Counted from the first letter of the stretch, positions 1 through 13,216 are shown. The stretch is 64,000 bases of DNA from Erpobdella octoculata (GCA_963978895.1 OZ022238.1:38667820-38731819), one strand, 5' to 3'. Notes: generated from the sequence alone by a model not told the origin. Numbers and translations: made by a program.

Positions 1-28
1 AGAATTGCAATTATTTCTATCGCCAACG
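1..28. repeat. Terminus of a dispersed repeat, second copy at 62812-62839
   Basis: The first 28 bases of the window recur without mismatch at 62812-62839, then the two sequences diverge. This is what the edge of a shared dispersed element looks like, with its body lying left of the window here. The remaining sequence to base 399 shows no gene or other structure that I can support. Confidence 0.5.
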
Positions 29-399
29 TCACTGTCACAGACTACAAGCTGTATATACCATAATAATCGTAAAGTTTTAAATTTCCCAAAGGGCCAGACG
101 CAAGGCAACTATTTTACAAAAAATTGCAGAATGGAAAGAAGGGTTTGAATTTTTTATTAGTAAAAAACAAGTTTAATAATATTGGTTGCAGTACTACTTT
201 TAGAATATTTACTGTATACTTAATAAGATTGTTTTTAAACGCCTAATGCTTTATCTAACAATTTTCCCGGAAAGTGCAGGTGGTTTAGTTTAACCCCGAA
301 CTTTACGCCAATGCTGTTTATAATTGCTGCTATGCAGAAAACTCCGAGAACGTAATGAAAGAGTTCAAAGTAAATGAGTTATTATATTAAATGATTCTA

Positions 400-572
400 G
401 GACTGTTCATCAAAGGACGATTCACCAAAGGACTGTTCATCAAGGACTATTCACCAAGGGACTATTCGTCAAAGGACTATTCATCAAAGGACTATTCATC
501 AAGAGGACGGGTCATCATAAGGACTGTTCATCTAATGTCTTTTCATCCAGCGGATTATTCATCAAAAAAGTT
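400..572 (+). repeat. 15-bp minisatellite, left arm of an inverted duplication
   Basis: About eleven imperfect copies of a 15-bp unit close to GGACTATTCATCAAA. The order of variant units is the same as in the array at 1590-1793 read on the opposite strand, including a rare variant containing AAGAGGACGG followed by TCATCATAAGG. The two arrays are therefore arms of one inverted duplication about 1 kb apart, not independent expansions. Open frames across the array are translation artefacts. Confidence 0.85.
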
Positions 573-683
573 GTTTAAGATGTTATTTTTAACCAAAATA
601 TGTTACCAAAATGTAGGGTAATCTATATCAAGTTTACAGTGCTACTCTGCTTGCATCCAAATACTTTATTCTTTATAATAGAA

Positions 684-800
684 CTAGCGAGGTACCCGGC
701 GTTGCCCGGGCTTTTTAGAGGTTTTTCGGTCGTTTTTCTCTCTCGCTCCCGTTTCCTTCCCCGCTTTCTCTCACGCTCCCGGTCACAGCACCAGAAAAAC
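684..800 (-). mobile_element. Helitron-like 3' end fragment
   Basis: Read on the minus strand, the fragment ends with a short GC hairpin (CCCGG, loop, CCGGG), then a few bases, CTAG, and a following T. This matches the 3' hairpin and CTRR terminus typical of Helitrons. The adjoining CT/CG-rich sequence (GCTCCCGGTC-like) is shared with the elements at 23031-24290, so this is a short member of the same family. Confidence 0.6.
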
Positions 801-1589
801 TAAATTCGACTGTTTTCGTAAACCATATATGTACACATTTACCAAAGGCCACAAACACGTCAAAGCATCACACATGCCCGCTATGTCAAATCTGGCATCG
901 GTCGTTTAACACCAAGGGCCACGCTTCGAAGACACTTTTGCCTCGAGCAATCAGCAAGTTTGTAGACAACATGGTTGTAATATACAACAATGTTATTCGT
1001 CACATACAGACAAGAAATAACGTCAAGATCTTAAGATCAAACGAGCAAAAGACAATTGAATAATAAGTTTAAAAAACTGCTTTCAACTGTTCGTACAAAC
1101 AGCCAGATACCATACACCTCAAAACATCACTAACACCCGGTACACCACTTCTGCCACACTTCAAAGAACGAACACACTCGCTTTAGCGAGGTCAGGAAAG
1201 GTCATTTCAAAGAGACGCTTACGCTCGTCCGAATCGTCGATAAATCAACCAAACTCAGATTTCATGACAACTTAAAATAAAAACTAAATATATTGGAACT
1301 CATTTAATTGATATAAAAAACCTATTTTGTTTTTTTAATAAAAGTTGCGGTAGCGAATAGCGCTAAGAACAGCTAAAAAATGTAGCGGTGCTGTCATCAA
1401 CGATCTTGTTAGCCAATAGTACCGCTCTTAACAACCCTGGTTGCCATCACTATTTTTTTAAAATTACTGATATGTTTGAAATTTATTCTATCAAAGATGA
1501 ATAACTGTCTTTTAAAAATACATCAAATTACTTTACGCTGAAAATATCTTGGGTATATATTGATAAAGGTTGCTGAGTGGCTTCAAAAT
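801..1589. other. Spacer inside the inverted duplication, no gene seen
   Basis: Mixed sequence between the Helitron-like fragment and the right minisatellite arm. It has a locally CpG-richer stretch at about 830-1260 reminiscent of transposon sequence, with weak similarity in wording to 51060-51310. No coding exon or RNA gene could be supported. Confidence 0.4.
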
Positions 1590-1793
1590 TTGATGAATTG
1601 TCCTCTTGATGAATAGTCTTTAGATGAACAGTCCTTATGATGAACCGTCCTCTTGATGAATAGTCCTTTGATGAACAGTCCTTTGATGAATAGTCCTTTG
1701 ATGAATTGATGAATAGTCTCTTGATGAATAGTTCCTTGATGAATAGTCCTTGATGAACAGTCCCTTGATGAATCGTCCTTTGATGAAAAGTCC
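1590..1793 (-). repeat. 15-bp minisatellite, right arm of the inverted duplication
   Basis: Reverse-orientation array of the same 15-bp unit found at 400-572, with matching unit order for at least the first three and the terminal variant units. Frames reading through it give repetitive, meaningless peptides. Confidence 0.85.
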
Positions 1794-2059
1794 GCATACC
1801 ATATTAAATATTAAAGAATTCATTAAAGAAGTTGAGATTTGGGAAGTTTCAGAACCGTCATAATGTAGAAGGGGTTAAAATGTCTCAGTGTATAACAGTT
1901 AAACAATTTAAAAACAAAAGTTTTCAAATCAATTAATTTTATGTTTTTAAGACTCAAATTTTAAAATCAATTTGTTTAAATTTTTTTTTTTTTGAAAAAA
2001 AACTTTTTTTGCAAAATTAATTATTGAAAATTGTCATCAAACAAAACTATGTATACAAA

Positions 2060-2150
2060 ATTTTAAAAAAAAATCTATCATCAAGAAGTGATTCAAAAAT
2101 TAATTATAAAAATAGAAAGAGAGATTAGAAGTTAATAAGAACATTTAGAA
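2060..2150 (+). repeat. Diverged copy of the 10.37/10.80-kb dispersed repeat
   Basis: The run containing ATCTATCATCAAGAAGTGAT and the following sequence resembles the repeats at 10367-10575 and 10804-11056 (ATCTATCATCAGGAAGTGAC). In each place a simple repeat lies just downstream, here (TTA)n, there ACAGACAGAGAA units. Confidence 0.5.
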
Positions 2151-2198
2151 AAACAACGAAAAATCTTGAAAAAAACTTGATATCTCGGGATAAAACAA

Positions 2199-3304
<1,106 letters not shown>

Positions 3305-3493
3305 AGGTGCTGGTGGCAGATCGGTAGAGCGTTCCCCTGTCGATCATTAGGTCGGCAGTTCAAGCCTCACCAGCGTAACTCCCTTAAGCAAGTAGTTCAT
3401 TCGCATTGCTAAAGGGGTAGGCGCCTATAAATGGCTGCCTATGCAAAGAACCCTTTCCTCGTGGTCTAGAAGTCTATCGACTGACGCCACGTT
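3305..3493 (+). mobile_element. tRNA-derived SINE, family 1 copy A
   Basis: The head is tRNA-like, with an A-box-like stretch (TGGCAGATCGGTAGAGCG) followed by a B-box-like stretch (GTTCAAGCC). The body matches the minus-strand copy at 14879-15083, sharing the segments around CCCTTAAGCAAG, GGTAGGCGCCTATAAATGG and CCCTTTC. It is a retroposon head rather than a functional tRNA gene, because the acceptor stem does not close cleanly and the body is shared between copies. Confidence 0.8.
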
Positions 3494-4076
3494 AAAAATT
3501 GTCAAATAGTATAAATTTCACTTAAGAACAAGTAATTTATAAAAAAAAAGTTGAAGCAATTGAAGAGAAAATTGTACTTAAAAATGCAAAAACACTTCTA
3601 TAATGAAGACTTAACCTATAAATCAGTTCTATAGTATGTTTCTGCTGGCATTCTTCTGTAAAATAATTGGGCTATGCACAATTATAGTTCTGTTCAATAT
3701 GTTTATGCATTTTTGTGCAATTACTCAGCCGATAGTAGTAGCTTGCAAAGTGTTTTTTTTATAAAATTTAAAGATATCGTGATCTTTAAATTTTAACCTT
3801 CCATTAACCTTAAAAAATAGCAATAAATAAAGTATTAAAAAAATGAAGAACAAATATTAGCAAACCACTAATCAAAGGGTCCTATTCAACAAATCTCTCA
3901 ATAATTATGCCTTTAGTTCTTGCAATCAAAACCTATTGCTATTACACAAAAGACAGCAAACTAATTGAAACGTGGGCAAATAATTGGTATTATTTTTTTC
4001 AACAAAAGAATATAAACTATAATTATAGGGTTGCAAATTGGTATCTTGTTTGATTGATTAACGCCTGTATCTGTCT
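3494..4076. other. AT-rich spacer, nothing recognised
   Basis: No gene or repeat could be supported between the SINE and the tandem duplication. Confidence 0.4.
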
Positions 4077-4372
4077 GAGACAATGTAGACGGGATGTATG
4101 TTTGAGTGTTCTGTGATGTGTTTAGGTGTGTGTGTGTCTGTGTGTGTGTGAGTGTGTAGTGATGTGTTGTAGTTCTCCTCCCTACAAATTGGTATCACTT
4201 CATTTTACGCATTAATACTGTCTACTGAGACAATGTAGACGGGATGTATGTTTGAGTGTTCTGTGATGTGTTTAGGTGTGTGTGTGTCTGTGTGTGTGTG
4301 AGTGTGTAGTGATGTGTTGTAGTTCTCCTCCCTACAAATTGGTATCACTTCATTTTACGCATTAATACTGTC
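4077..4372 (+). repeat. Two-copy tandem duplication, 150-bp period
   Basis: The segment starting GAGACAATGTAGACGGG at 4077 repeats at 4227. The second copy matches the first without a difference over about 146 bp, including its internal (GT)n stretch, so the duplication is recent. A diverged inverted relative lies at about 13560-13660. Confidence 0.92.
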
Positions 4373-4699
4373 GTTTGGTCCCTGATCAAAAGTGTCTTTT
4401 AAGCTGAAACGTTTACCAAGGACTTCTTAGTATTTATCTAGAACTCTGTGGATTTAACGAGTATCCCCATTTTGAATAATAATTATTAAACTATTATTAG
4501 TGTACACTTTGTTTTGATGATTCAAAATATTTAAAAGCAGATTTTCTCTTGTCTGAAAACTTTAAATTTGAAAATTGAAAGACTACAAATAAAGTATTAA
4601 TAGAATGTGAAAATGTTCTAGTGAAATTTTTTAAATTTGTAGTTTTAATTAAATAAAACAGCAATCAATTATTTTGTTTCAAGCAAATTTACTTTTATT

Positions 4700-4885
4700 T
4701 TTAACAGAATCGAAGCACGGTACTTCTATGTTCAAGGACTCTCTGTTGGAGTCCCGCAAGGTCACGGGCAAGGCAAGGTTTTTGTGCAAAGTTAAAACGG
4801 ACGGACCACGCCGAGCCTAGAAATTGTTCCTATAAACTGGGCCGGGTCAAGTTGCCGACAGGCCGCCAAAACCGCTGAGGTTCCA
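4700..4885 (-). repeat. GC-richer dispersed repeat (GGCCCGG type)
   Basis: This stretch stands out from its AT-rich surroundings. Read in reverse it resembles the GGCCTGGCCCGG-type sequence at 27040-27480 and about 14290-14440, with AACTTGACCCGGCCC-like and TTTATAGGA-like words. The flanks 4373-4699 and 4886-5686 are AT-rich with nothing recognised. Confidence 0.4.
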
Positions 4886-5686
4886 TGTACAATTAAAAAT
4901 AGTTATACTAAGCGACAGGCTTTAAAGTTTAAGTGCTTTTTTATTATTTATAAATGCTTTTGATAACTTTTAATCTCTGTTTCTATTTTTTCTAAGTAAT
5001 TTTTGAGCCACTTCTTGATGATCGATTTCGATGACAGTGCAATATTCAATAATTTGTTTTGGAAAAAAGTTAAAAAAATGTAAGAAAACTGATTTTAAAA
5101 TGTAGTTTTAATAACATAAAAGTATTTTTCTTGAAAACTTTGTTTTTATATTTTTCACTTGTCATTTATTGCACTTCTTGAACAGCCAACTTTTAGGTCT
5201 ACAGGTGAATGGCTCCCAAAGTACACTGTGCCAATTCCAAATTACTAAGTCCCGCCCACTAGTTACCCACCTATTTAAATGATAAGGCACTTAGATTTGT
5301 AAACATAAAGATTGTTGAAAATTAGTATTTTAAATTTTATTTATAAATGAAGTTTTAAAACTAATTAAAGAATAAATTTTCTTCCTGGCCAAAAATTGTT
5401 CATTTTATTTTAATAATGAAAAAACAAAGTTTTTTAAAAATTTTTATAGTCCCAATAATTGACAAAAAAATGTTAGCTCAAAAAACATTTTATATACCAA
5501 ACACAAATTCAGAAAAAATTATGACTATTATATTTTTAACAGTTTTAACAATTAGTTTGTAATGCATTAACGTCTAAATTATGATTTGACTAGAGATAGC
5601 CTATCATAAATGATAGTAATTTTATAAATATTATATATCAGTTTGCGATTACAGCGCCACCTAACCGCGTTACGCGAAGTTATAAC

Positions 5687-6221
5687 ATACATACATATAT
5701 ACATAAATACATACATACATACATACATACATACATACATACATACATACATACATACATACATACATACATACATACATACATACATACATACATACAT
5801 ACATACATACATACATACATACATACATACATACATACATGCATACATGCATACATGCATACATGCATACATGCATACATGCATACATGCATACATGCAT
5901 ACATGCATACATGCATACATGCATACATGCATACATGCATACATGCATACATGCATACATGCATACATGCATACATACATACATACATACATACATACAT
6001 ACATACATACATACATACATACATACATACATACATACATACATACATACATACATACATACATACATACATACATACATACATACATACATACATACAT
6101 ACATACATACATACATACATACATACATACATACATACATACATACATACATACATACATACATACATACATACATACATACATACATACATACATACAT
6201 ACATACATACATACATACATA
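5687..6221. repeat. Composite (ACAT)n microsatellite with (ACATGCAT)n core
   Basis: A tetranucleotide array over 500 bp long. A central block at about 5837-5972 is an 8-bp higher-order unit, ACATGCAT, flanked on both sides by plain ACAT. The His/Tyr and Met/Tyr/Val/Cys frames through it are artefacts. Confidence 0.96.
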
Positions 6222-6599
6222 GGAAATTATGTATGTTTTATTGCGGTTTAGTAGAATTGAAATGCCAAAAACTCAGCTGACTTTATCAACAAATGAAATT
6301 TTAGAAGAGCGCTTACCAGAACTTCCTCCTATTAAAGGTTTTCTTTCAAAATGTTTGAGAAAATCTCCAAATTTTTGGAACTTTGCCATGCCGAATACTA
6401 TTTCGTAGTTTTTAATCACAACAGGAAAATGCTTCACAGAGTCTTGTGTTTTAAAAAAATGAAATGCTTGACTCTAACCATTTGTTTTTGTTATATATTA
6501 ACTTATTAAATAAAATAAACACTTTTCATTGGTGAAATAGAATGCGAAATCTTTGAGGGCATAGTATTGAAGAAGGTGATTCTGCTGCAGCACAATAAA
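6222..6599. other. Non-coding spacer between two microsatellites
   Basis: About 380 bp with no supportable gene or repeat. Confidence 0.4.
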
Positions 6600-6650
6600 T
6601 GATGATAATGGTGATAATGATGATGATGATGATGGTGATGGTGATGGTGG

Positions 6651-6682
<32 letters not shown>

Positions 6683-6732
6683 CTGATGCTGATGCTGATG
6701 CTGATGCTGATGCTGATGATGATGCTGATGCT

Positions 6733-6798
<66 letters not shown>

Positions 6799-6823
6799 AA
6801 TGATGATGATGACTACGATGATT

Positions 6824-6863
<40 letters not shown>

Positions 6864-6955
6864 CGATGACGATGACGATGATGATGACGATGATGACGAT
6901 GAAGATGATGATGATGGTAGTGGTGATGATGATGATGATGATGATGACTGACGAT
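6600..6955. repeat. (GAT)n imperfect microsatellite
   Basis: A trinucleotide GAT/ATG array with blocks of GCT, GGT and GAC variants, trailing off as degenerate GAT repeats to about 7070. The poly-Met open frame across it is not a gene. Confidence 0.93.
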
Positions 6956-7334
6956 AGTAACGGGGATGGTATTAATTGCGATGATGACGTTAATATAAAG
7001 ATGATGATGGTAATGGTGGTGATGTTGGTTGATGAAGTATTGATGGTTGCGGCGATGATGATAATTATGACTGCTAAGCGTTTATGAAAATTAAGTCGAT
7101 TAAGTAATCAAAATTCTTAAAAGCATGTTAACATTAACACGTGCGCTCATCTGGGCCAAGTACATAATTTTAAAACATCGCTCGGACTTTCTCAATCTAC
7201 CGTATAGGTCTACATTTTTACTTCATGTTACAGCTCAAAAAGCAAAAGCTTTTCTAATGCTTACAAAACCACTTAAAGAATATCTTGAATTTCACACCAG
7301 TGGTGTTACAAAATATATTCAATGTTTCGCTAGA

Positions 7335-7800
7335 GGAAAGATAATTCAGTCCTATTACAAAATTTAAAACACGCTTTTATAAATTGCTCTAAAAAGTACA
7401 AAGTAAATTTATAAACCTAACTTAGTCGTGCACAATCGTTGCGATCGTAGGAGTGGAAAAAATAACCCCACGCTTTTATGTTTAGAAATTTATATTTTAC
7501 TTTTTAGAGATTAGAGCATTTTATAAAAGCGTGTTTTTAATTTTTTAATTATTCTTTATTTTTTACTCTTTAGTTTTTTGTTTAAAATTGACGAATCCTT
7601 AGTTTTTTAACTTTTATTATATTAATAATATTATTTTAATAAATTAATAAATAATTTCAAAACTTAATATTTGTGACTACCATCTATCGATAGTAATAAA
7701 AACCTTTGTGTATAATTATTATTTTTTTCAAATTTATATTGGTAAAGTATCCCGAATACGACTACAGTCTGGAGCCCAGGACTCCACCCTGGTAATCAGA
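7335..7800. mobile_element. Foldback-like element, copy 1
   Basis: Contains an imperfect long inverted repeat: ACACGCTTTTATAAATTGCTC on the left is answered by GAGCATTTTATAAAAGCGTGT on the right, with a central CCCCACGCTTTTATG. The same arrangement is found at about 61985-62420, where the core arms are perfect, and the two copies also share flanking sequence (ATCCCGAATACGACTA and ATCCTAAATACGACTA). The open frame at 7125-7367 just before it has no recognisable product. Confidence 0.65.
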
Positions 7801-8841
7801 ATGCGAACAAAATCTTAATTTCATATCGAAAGCATACTGGGAAGTAGGTTCAAAATGTAGGTAATTTCAAATTTTGTAGCAAAGGGCAACGGATACCTAT
7901 GTGAAGTTAAAAAAACTTCCACACCAAGTCAATTATTTGTTGTTAAAAGTGCCGTTGAGAAAACAACGCTATTTCAGCGTAAAATGGGACTCCCATGTGG
8001 ATCTTGCTTGTGCAAAATCATCCTCCATAAAAATCACAAAGAGGGCATATTTGGACTGATGAAACTCGATATATTCATTCATACACGAACGTTGTAACTG
8101 CAGTTGTAAACAACGCATGTCCTGTCAAAAAATTAACAACTTAGCCGGAACATAAACAAGTTGAAATACAATTTGGTAACTTGCCTACAATAAGGTACTG
8201 ATTCTTGTCATCCTGTTTTCTTTCATTTAAAACTGTTTTTTGCCGAGAGATTTTTTGTTTGATTGAATATTATCAAACTGTTTAATTCATTCAAATTGTA
8301 TTTGAAATATATTTTCAACAATGTGCTACACACTGTCAAACTTTAATGAAAACAGCTGAAAAATTTTTTACCATAGGGAAGCCAGTCTGGGTAGTCTCCA
8401 CCTTTTCCTATTTTATGCATACCATAAAATTAAAAGATGCAAGCCAAAAAACGGCTACATATTTTAGTGTAGTTTAGAGTATTTCAATTTTTAAATCCAC
8501 GCTTATATTAGAAATGCACGAAAAGTATAAAATAATTTTAACTAATATGCAAAAGCGTTGGGTGCTTTTTGTGAAAAAATAGGACGATTATAATATTTAC
8601 CTTGCAAAAACACCAAAAATTTGTGTTTATTAGTTAGAGTTTTTTATTTTTTTGATACATTTTTAAAACAAGCGTAGTTGAAAAAAAAATTAATATCATT
8701 TGTATCTTTATTTATTTTTGAATAATGCAGTTATTGTGCCGCGTTGAGCGTCTAAACTTTCTATGGTAGTTTAACAATTCAAAACTTAAGTTTTCCTTAT
8801 TATTTTGAAGAATTTAAGAGAAAAAAAACCAATACAAATAC
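7801..8841. other. Intergenic or intronic sequence left of the SH2 exon
   Basis: No clear coding exon was found on either strand. If the SH2 exon at 8842-8964 is real, its following exons should lie in this direction. I looked for the second half of an SH2 domain on the minus strand and did not find it. Confidence 0.4.
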
Positions 8842-8964
8842 CTGACAGACAGCGAATAAGTATTTGGGTCAGAGCTTGGTCGGAGCAAGTAGTCCCCATT
8901 TTCTCCTAACTGCATCAACAAACTTTTTGCAGTCTCACAGCTGTCCAGAAGTGGATGGAACCAT
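8842..8964 (-). CDS. Internal exon encoding the first half of an SH2 domain
   Basis: A 123-bp internal exon with an AG acceptor (ATATTAG) and GT donor (GTATTTG), splitting codons at both ends. It encodes WFHPLLDS, then YLLRPSSDP and YSLSVR. These correspond to the SH2 start tryptophan, the phosphotyrosine-pocket arginine in a Y-L-L-R context, and the LSVR strand. The length and both splice phases equal those I recall for the N-SH2 exon of SHP phosphatases (PTPN11 type), and W-F-H-P and R-P-S favour that family. YLLR and YSLSVR also resemble DAPP1. SH2 domains bind phosphotyrosine in signalling proteins. No partner exon was located nearby. It lies on the same strand as the DAPP1-like gene but about 44 kb downstream of its PH exons, so it most likely belongs to another gene running off the left edge. 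Confidence 0.75.
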
Positions 8965-9189
8965 CTAATATTATTATAACAAAAAATCAGTTTTATTATT
9001 ATAATCAAGAAAATATTTTATTCAAATTTCTGTTTTCTTGTTGAGAAAGGCACAAGAGTAAGATGTTCACATAGAGAGTTGGTACTATTCACATATTTTA
9101 ATAACTTCCAACAAATGTTGGTGGCAAAACAAGCAAACACCTATTGGTAAAAAGAAGGTGAATTTTTTAACTATATATAAATTTATATA

Positions 9190-10125
9190 TCGCTCTAACC
9201 ACTCAACGGAAACCGCATTTCTCAAGGTCACCTCTGATCTGCTTCGGGCCACCGAAAGTAGTAAGCTATCTCTTCTGGTCCTTCTTAACTAGTCCGCGGC
9301 CGTTGATACCGTTAATCATGACATCTTACTGCAACGATTACATTCAACCTGCGGCTTGACTAACCTTGTCGCCAACTGGTTTTGGTCATACCTATAAAAT
9401 CGCCTGTTCTACGCTCGATACGACAATTCATCATCTCCGCTTTCATCATTCGACGGCGATGTTACACAGGGCTCTGCCCTGAGTCTACTCCTCTTCTCTC
9501 TGTCTATACTAGTCTATACAACAAGAAATTGCGCATGTCTGACAATCACAACATGCACTACCACCTCTGCACCGACGACCCGCAGATTTACAGGCATTGC
9601 CTACCCGGTTGGGCCGTTGATCTGTCTGCACGAATGTCTGCTTGCGTAGCCGACATCAGTCGTTGGCTGTTGGCAAGTCGACTATAGCTCAACCCGGACA
9701 AAACCGAGGTCATGTGGTGTTTTTCTAGGCGCTTTCTCCATCTCATCCCAAATCATCCAATCAACATCTGCGGTGTGGAAATCACTTATTCACCCACGGT
9801 AAGAAACCTCGGAGTTTTGTGGATTCTGACTATACCATGCGATCTCATGTTCGCAACACAGTCCGCTCATGCTTCTCCATTCTTAGGCAGATTAGGAGCG
9901 TGACCATCCTTGTAAGAAAAACACTGGTGACTTCTCTCATTCTGCCACGGATCGAATATTGCAACTCTGTATTTATCGGTCTACCAGCATCTCAACTTAA
10001 CTCAAAAGAACGCTAAGAAGTATGATCACGTGACACCTATTTTTCAAGATTTCGATTGGCTACCGGAGAAAATATTCTTCAAAGTTGCTCTACTCGTGTT
10101 CAAGCAGGGCCGTATTTATTAGTAG
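9190..10125 (+). pseudogene. Degenerate non-LTR retrotransposon reverse transcriptase (CR1/L2-like)
   Basis: Three-frame reading recovers conserved reverse-transcriptase blocks in order: a HSTETAFLKVTSDLL-like segment, LLVLLN-SAAVDTVNHDILLQRL, the GVPQGS block degraded to GDVTQGSALS, then the catalytic Y-A-D-D box changed to C-T-D-D-PQIY. After these come CVADISRWLLASRL, LNPDKTEVMW and RIEYCNS. Several stops and frame changes show it is dead. The block pattern is that of CR1/L2-type LINEs. The 5' part (endonuclease) is missing. Confidence 0.8.
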
Positions 10126-10366
10126 TAGGTAGTATTCAAAAAATTGGCATCCATATTTCAGGCTTTTAAGAGTTCTTGAGATTATATGCTGTTTGAAGTC
10201 ATTCATTAAAACAAGTAAATTAAAAACGAATTTTTAAAACCAATGCTCTTATATGTAATTAAAACACAAATTTTGTAATCAATTTTTTCTTATATTACTC
10301 TTTTATTTTATGTTAAAGTCGAAATATCTTAATTATATCGAAATATCGAAATTAATTAAAATTATC
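10126..10366. other. AT-rich spacer after the LINE remnant
   Basis: Nothing recognisable beyond homopolymer-rich sequence. Confidence 0.4.
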
Positions 10367-10575
10367 TAAATTAATTGACTTATTGTAAAACTAATAATTG
10401 AATATTGCATTGTCTTCTATTTTAAGCATGAATGCAAAATTTGAAAAAATCTATCATCAGGAAGTGACTCAAAAATTGATTGCAAGATTTGAAACAGACA
10501 GAGAAACAAACAGACAGACAGAGAAACAGAAACGACGAGTTAATAAAAGCATTGGTAATAATAATAAAAATATCA
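10367..10575 (+). repeat. Dispersed repeat, first of two nearby direct copies
   Basis: Starts at about TAAATTAATTGACTTATTG and matches 10804-11056 nearly base for base, except that the downstream copy has expanded the ACAGACAGAGAA unit. A diverged third copy lies at 2060-2150. Confidence 0.8.
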
Positions 10576-10705
10576 TCAAAAAGCATCGAATTTAAATATC
10601 TCAACTATTTTCATGAAAATTTCGTACACGCTTGAGAATCGCGGTCAGTGAGTGTGGTTCGTGTTAACTTGGTAAAATAGTCTGCCAGTCGGTTAGCGTT
10701 TTGTG

Positions 10706-10798
10706 GTCAAGAAAACCCTCAAGAAAACCCTCAAGAAAACCCTCAAGAAAACCCTCAAGAAAACCCTCAAGAAACCCCTCGATAAAATCCTCAAGAAA
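10706..10798 (+). repeat. 12-bp minisatellite AAGAAAACCCTC
   Basis: About seven copies of AAGAAAACCCTC, the last ones degenerate. Confidence 0.9.
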
Positions 10799-10803
10799 AT
10801 TAA

Positions 10804-11056
10804 CTAAATTAATTGACTTATTGTAAAACTAATAATTGAATATTGCATTGTCTTCTATCTTGAGCATGTATGCAAAATTTGAAAAAAATCTATCATCAGG
10901 AAGTGACTCAAAAATTGATTGCAAGATTTGAAACAGACAGAGAAACAGACAGAGAAACAGACAGAGAAACAGACAGAGAAACAGACAGAGAAACAGACAG
11001 AGAAACAGACAGAGAAACAGACAGAGAAACAGAGCTGACGAGTTAATAAAAGCATT
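10804..11056 (+). repeat. Dispersed repeat with expanded (ACAGACAGAGAA)n
   Basis: Direct copy of 10367-10575 in which a 12-bp unit has expanded to about nine copies at roughly 10933-11030. The remaining sequence to about 11440 shows no gene. Confidence 0.85.
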
Positions 11057-11439
11057 GTTAAAAATGTTTTACCTCTTCATATTTATGACTCATATAAAAA
11101 TATAGTTATTTCTTATACTATTCGGGAAAGTTTTTTGCTCATGGAATTTGAAATTTAATCCTCAGAAGCTATTATGCATATTTTATCAGTTGAAGTCACT
11201 GCAGAAATAATAAATTCACAGTTGAGTAGACAAAACGGCTTATTTCTGAACGGTCACGTCAAGAATTATAAACGATATGTTAAGTTTCTCATGTTTCAAC
11301 GGAACTCGTTTCAATTTGTGAAATGGAAAAACAGCTGCTTGTTGTTCTTGTGAAGCGTCTCAGAAAAATTTTTTTGAATTTTTTGAAAAATTTTTTTGAA
11401 TTTTTGAATTTTTTGAAAAACTTAATTATACAATATCCG

Positions 11440-11600
11440 ATCAAACTGAAATTTTGATAGATTTAATTGTCTCGCAGCCCAAGTCGATGTGCCAAATTTC
11501 AGCTCGATCGGATAACGGGAAGTGAGTTAATTTTGAGACTCAAAGTTTGTGACCGACATTAAGACAGACAGACGGGAAGACAATCGAAAATAATATAAAG
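11440..11600 (+). repeat. Dispersed transposon-end-like sequence
   Basis: Contains CCAAATTTCAGCTCGATCGG, AGTTAATTTTGAGACTC and a run of GACAGACAG. A related version lies at about 49030-49105 (AAATTTCAGCTCGATTGG, AAATTTTCACTTTCAAGG). It is probably one end of a non-autonomous element whose family I cannot name. Confidence 0.5.
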
Positions 11601-11619
11601 GATTTAAAAAGTGTGATTA

Positions 11620-12136
11620 TGATGCAGCAAAGTGAGTGCGTGTCTAGTCTCTTCTCTTGTCCTGTCTAGAATTGACTACTGCAATTCTCTATACTATGGT
11701 CTTCCTGACACTACCCTCTATCCTCTCTCTAAAGCCTTCAACTCGGCTGCTCGCTTAGTTTCTCGCACCTCCTACTCCTCTCACATCTCTCCATCTTTTG
11801 TTCTTCTCCATTGGCTTCCTCTCAGATATAGGGTGATTTTTAAAATCTGTTTAATAATGTACAAAATAAAAAATTGCCTTTCTCCTCTCTACTTAACTAA
11901 TTTAATACATATCCCTCCCTCCTTCTTCTCGTAATCACTCTCGCATCTTACTATTAAGCATTCTTTTGCTAAACGCTCTTTCTCCTACTCTGGTCCCTAT
12001 CTCTGGAACTCTCTTCCTTCTTCTCTTACTAACTCTACTTCTCCCACAGTTTTCCGTCGTGGACTTAAAACATATCTGTTTAATAAGTTTACGACCGAGC
12101 GCTATTGAACACTGCGGAAATAGCGCTATATAAATA
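11620..12136 (+). pseudogene. L2-type LINE 3' end (C-terminal reverse transcriptase tail)
   Basis: Encodes the typical C-terminal LINE segment: LSRIDYCNSLYYGLPD, AARLVSRT, LHWLPLRYRVIFKICLIMYK, later WNSLP-type residues in another frame. The non-coding 3' end reads GCGCTATATAAATAATTG and passes directly into the (GATT)n array. A tetranucleotide tail after GCGCTATATAAAT is characteristic of L2-clade LINEs in several animals. Frame breaks mark it as inactive and 5'-truncated. Confidence 0.85.

Positions 12137-13216
<1,080 letters not shown>

Noticed and set aside
3305..3380. tRNA gene
   Set aside because: A and B boxes are present, but the acceptor stem does not pair and the body is repeated elsewhere with the head, so it is a SINE.
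5579..6280. Long His/Tyr/Thr and Met/Tyr/Val/Cys frames
   Set aside because: Translation of the (ACAT)n array.
6599..7087. Poly-Met frame of 162 residues
   Set aside because: Translation of the (GAT)n array.
10706..11056. CRISPR-like regularly spaced repeats
   Set aside because: Units are directly adjacent 12-bp minisatellites with no unique spacers, in an animal genome.
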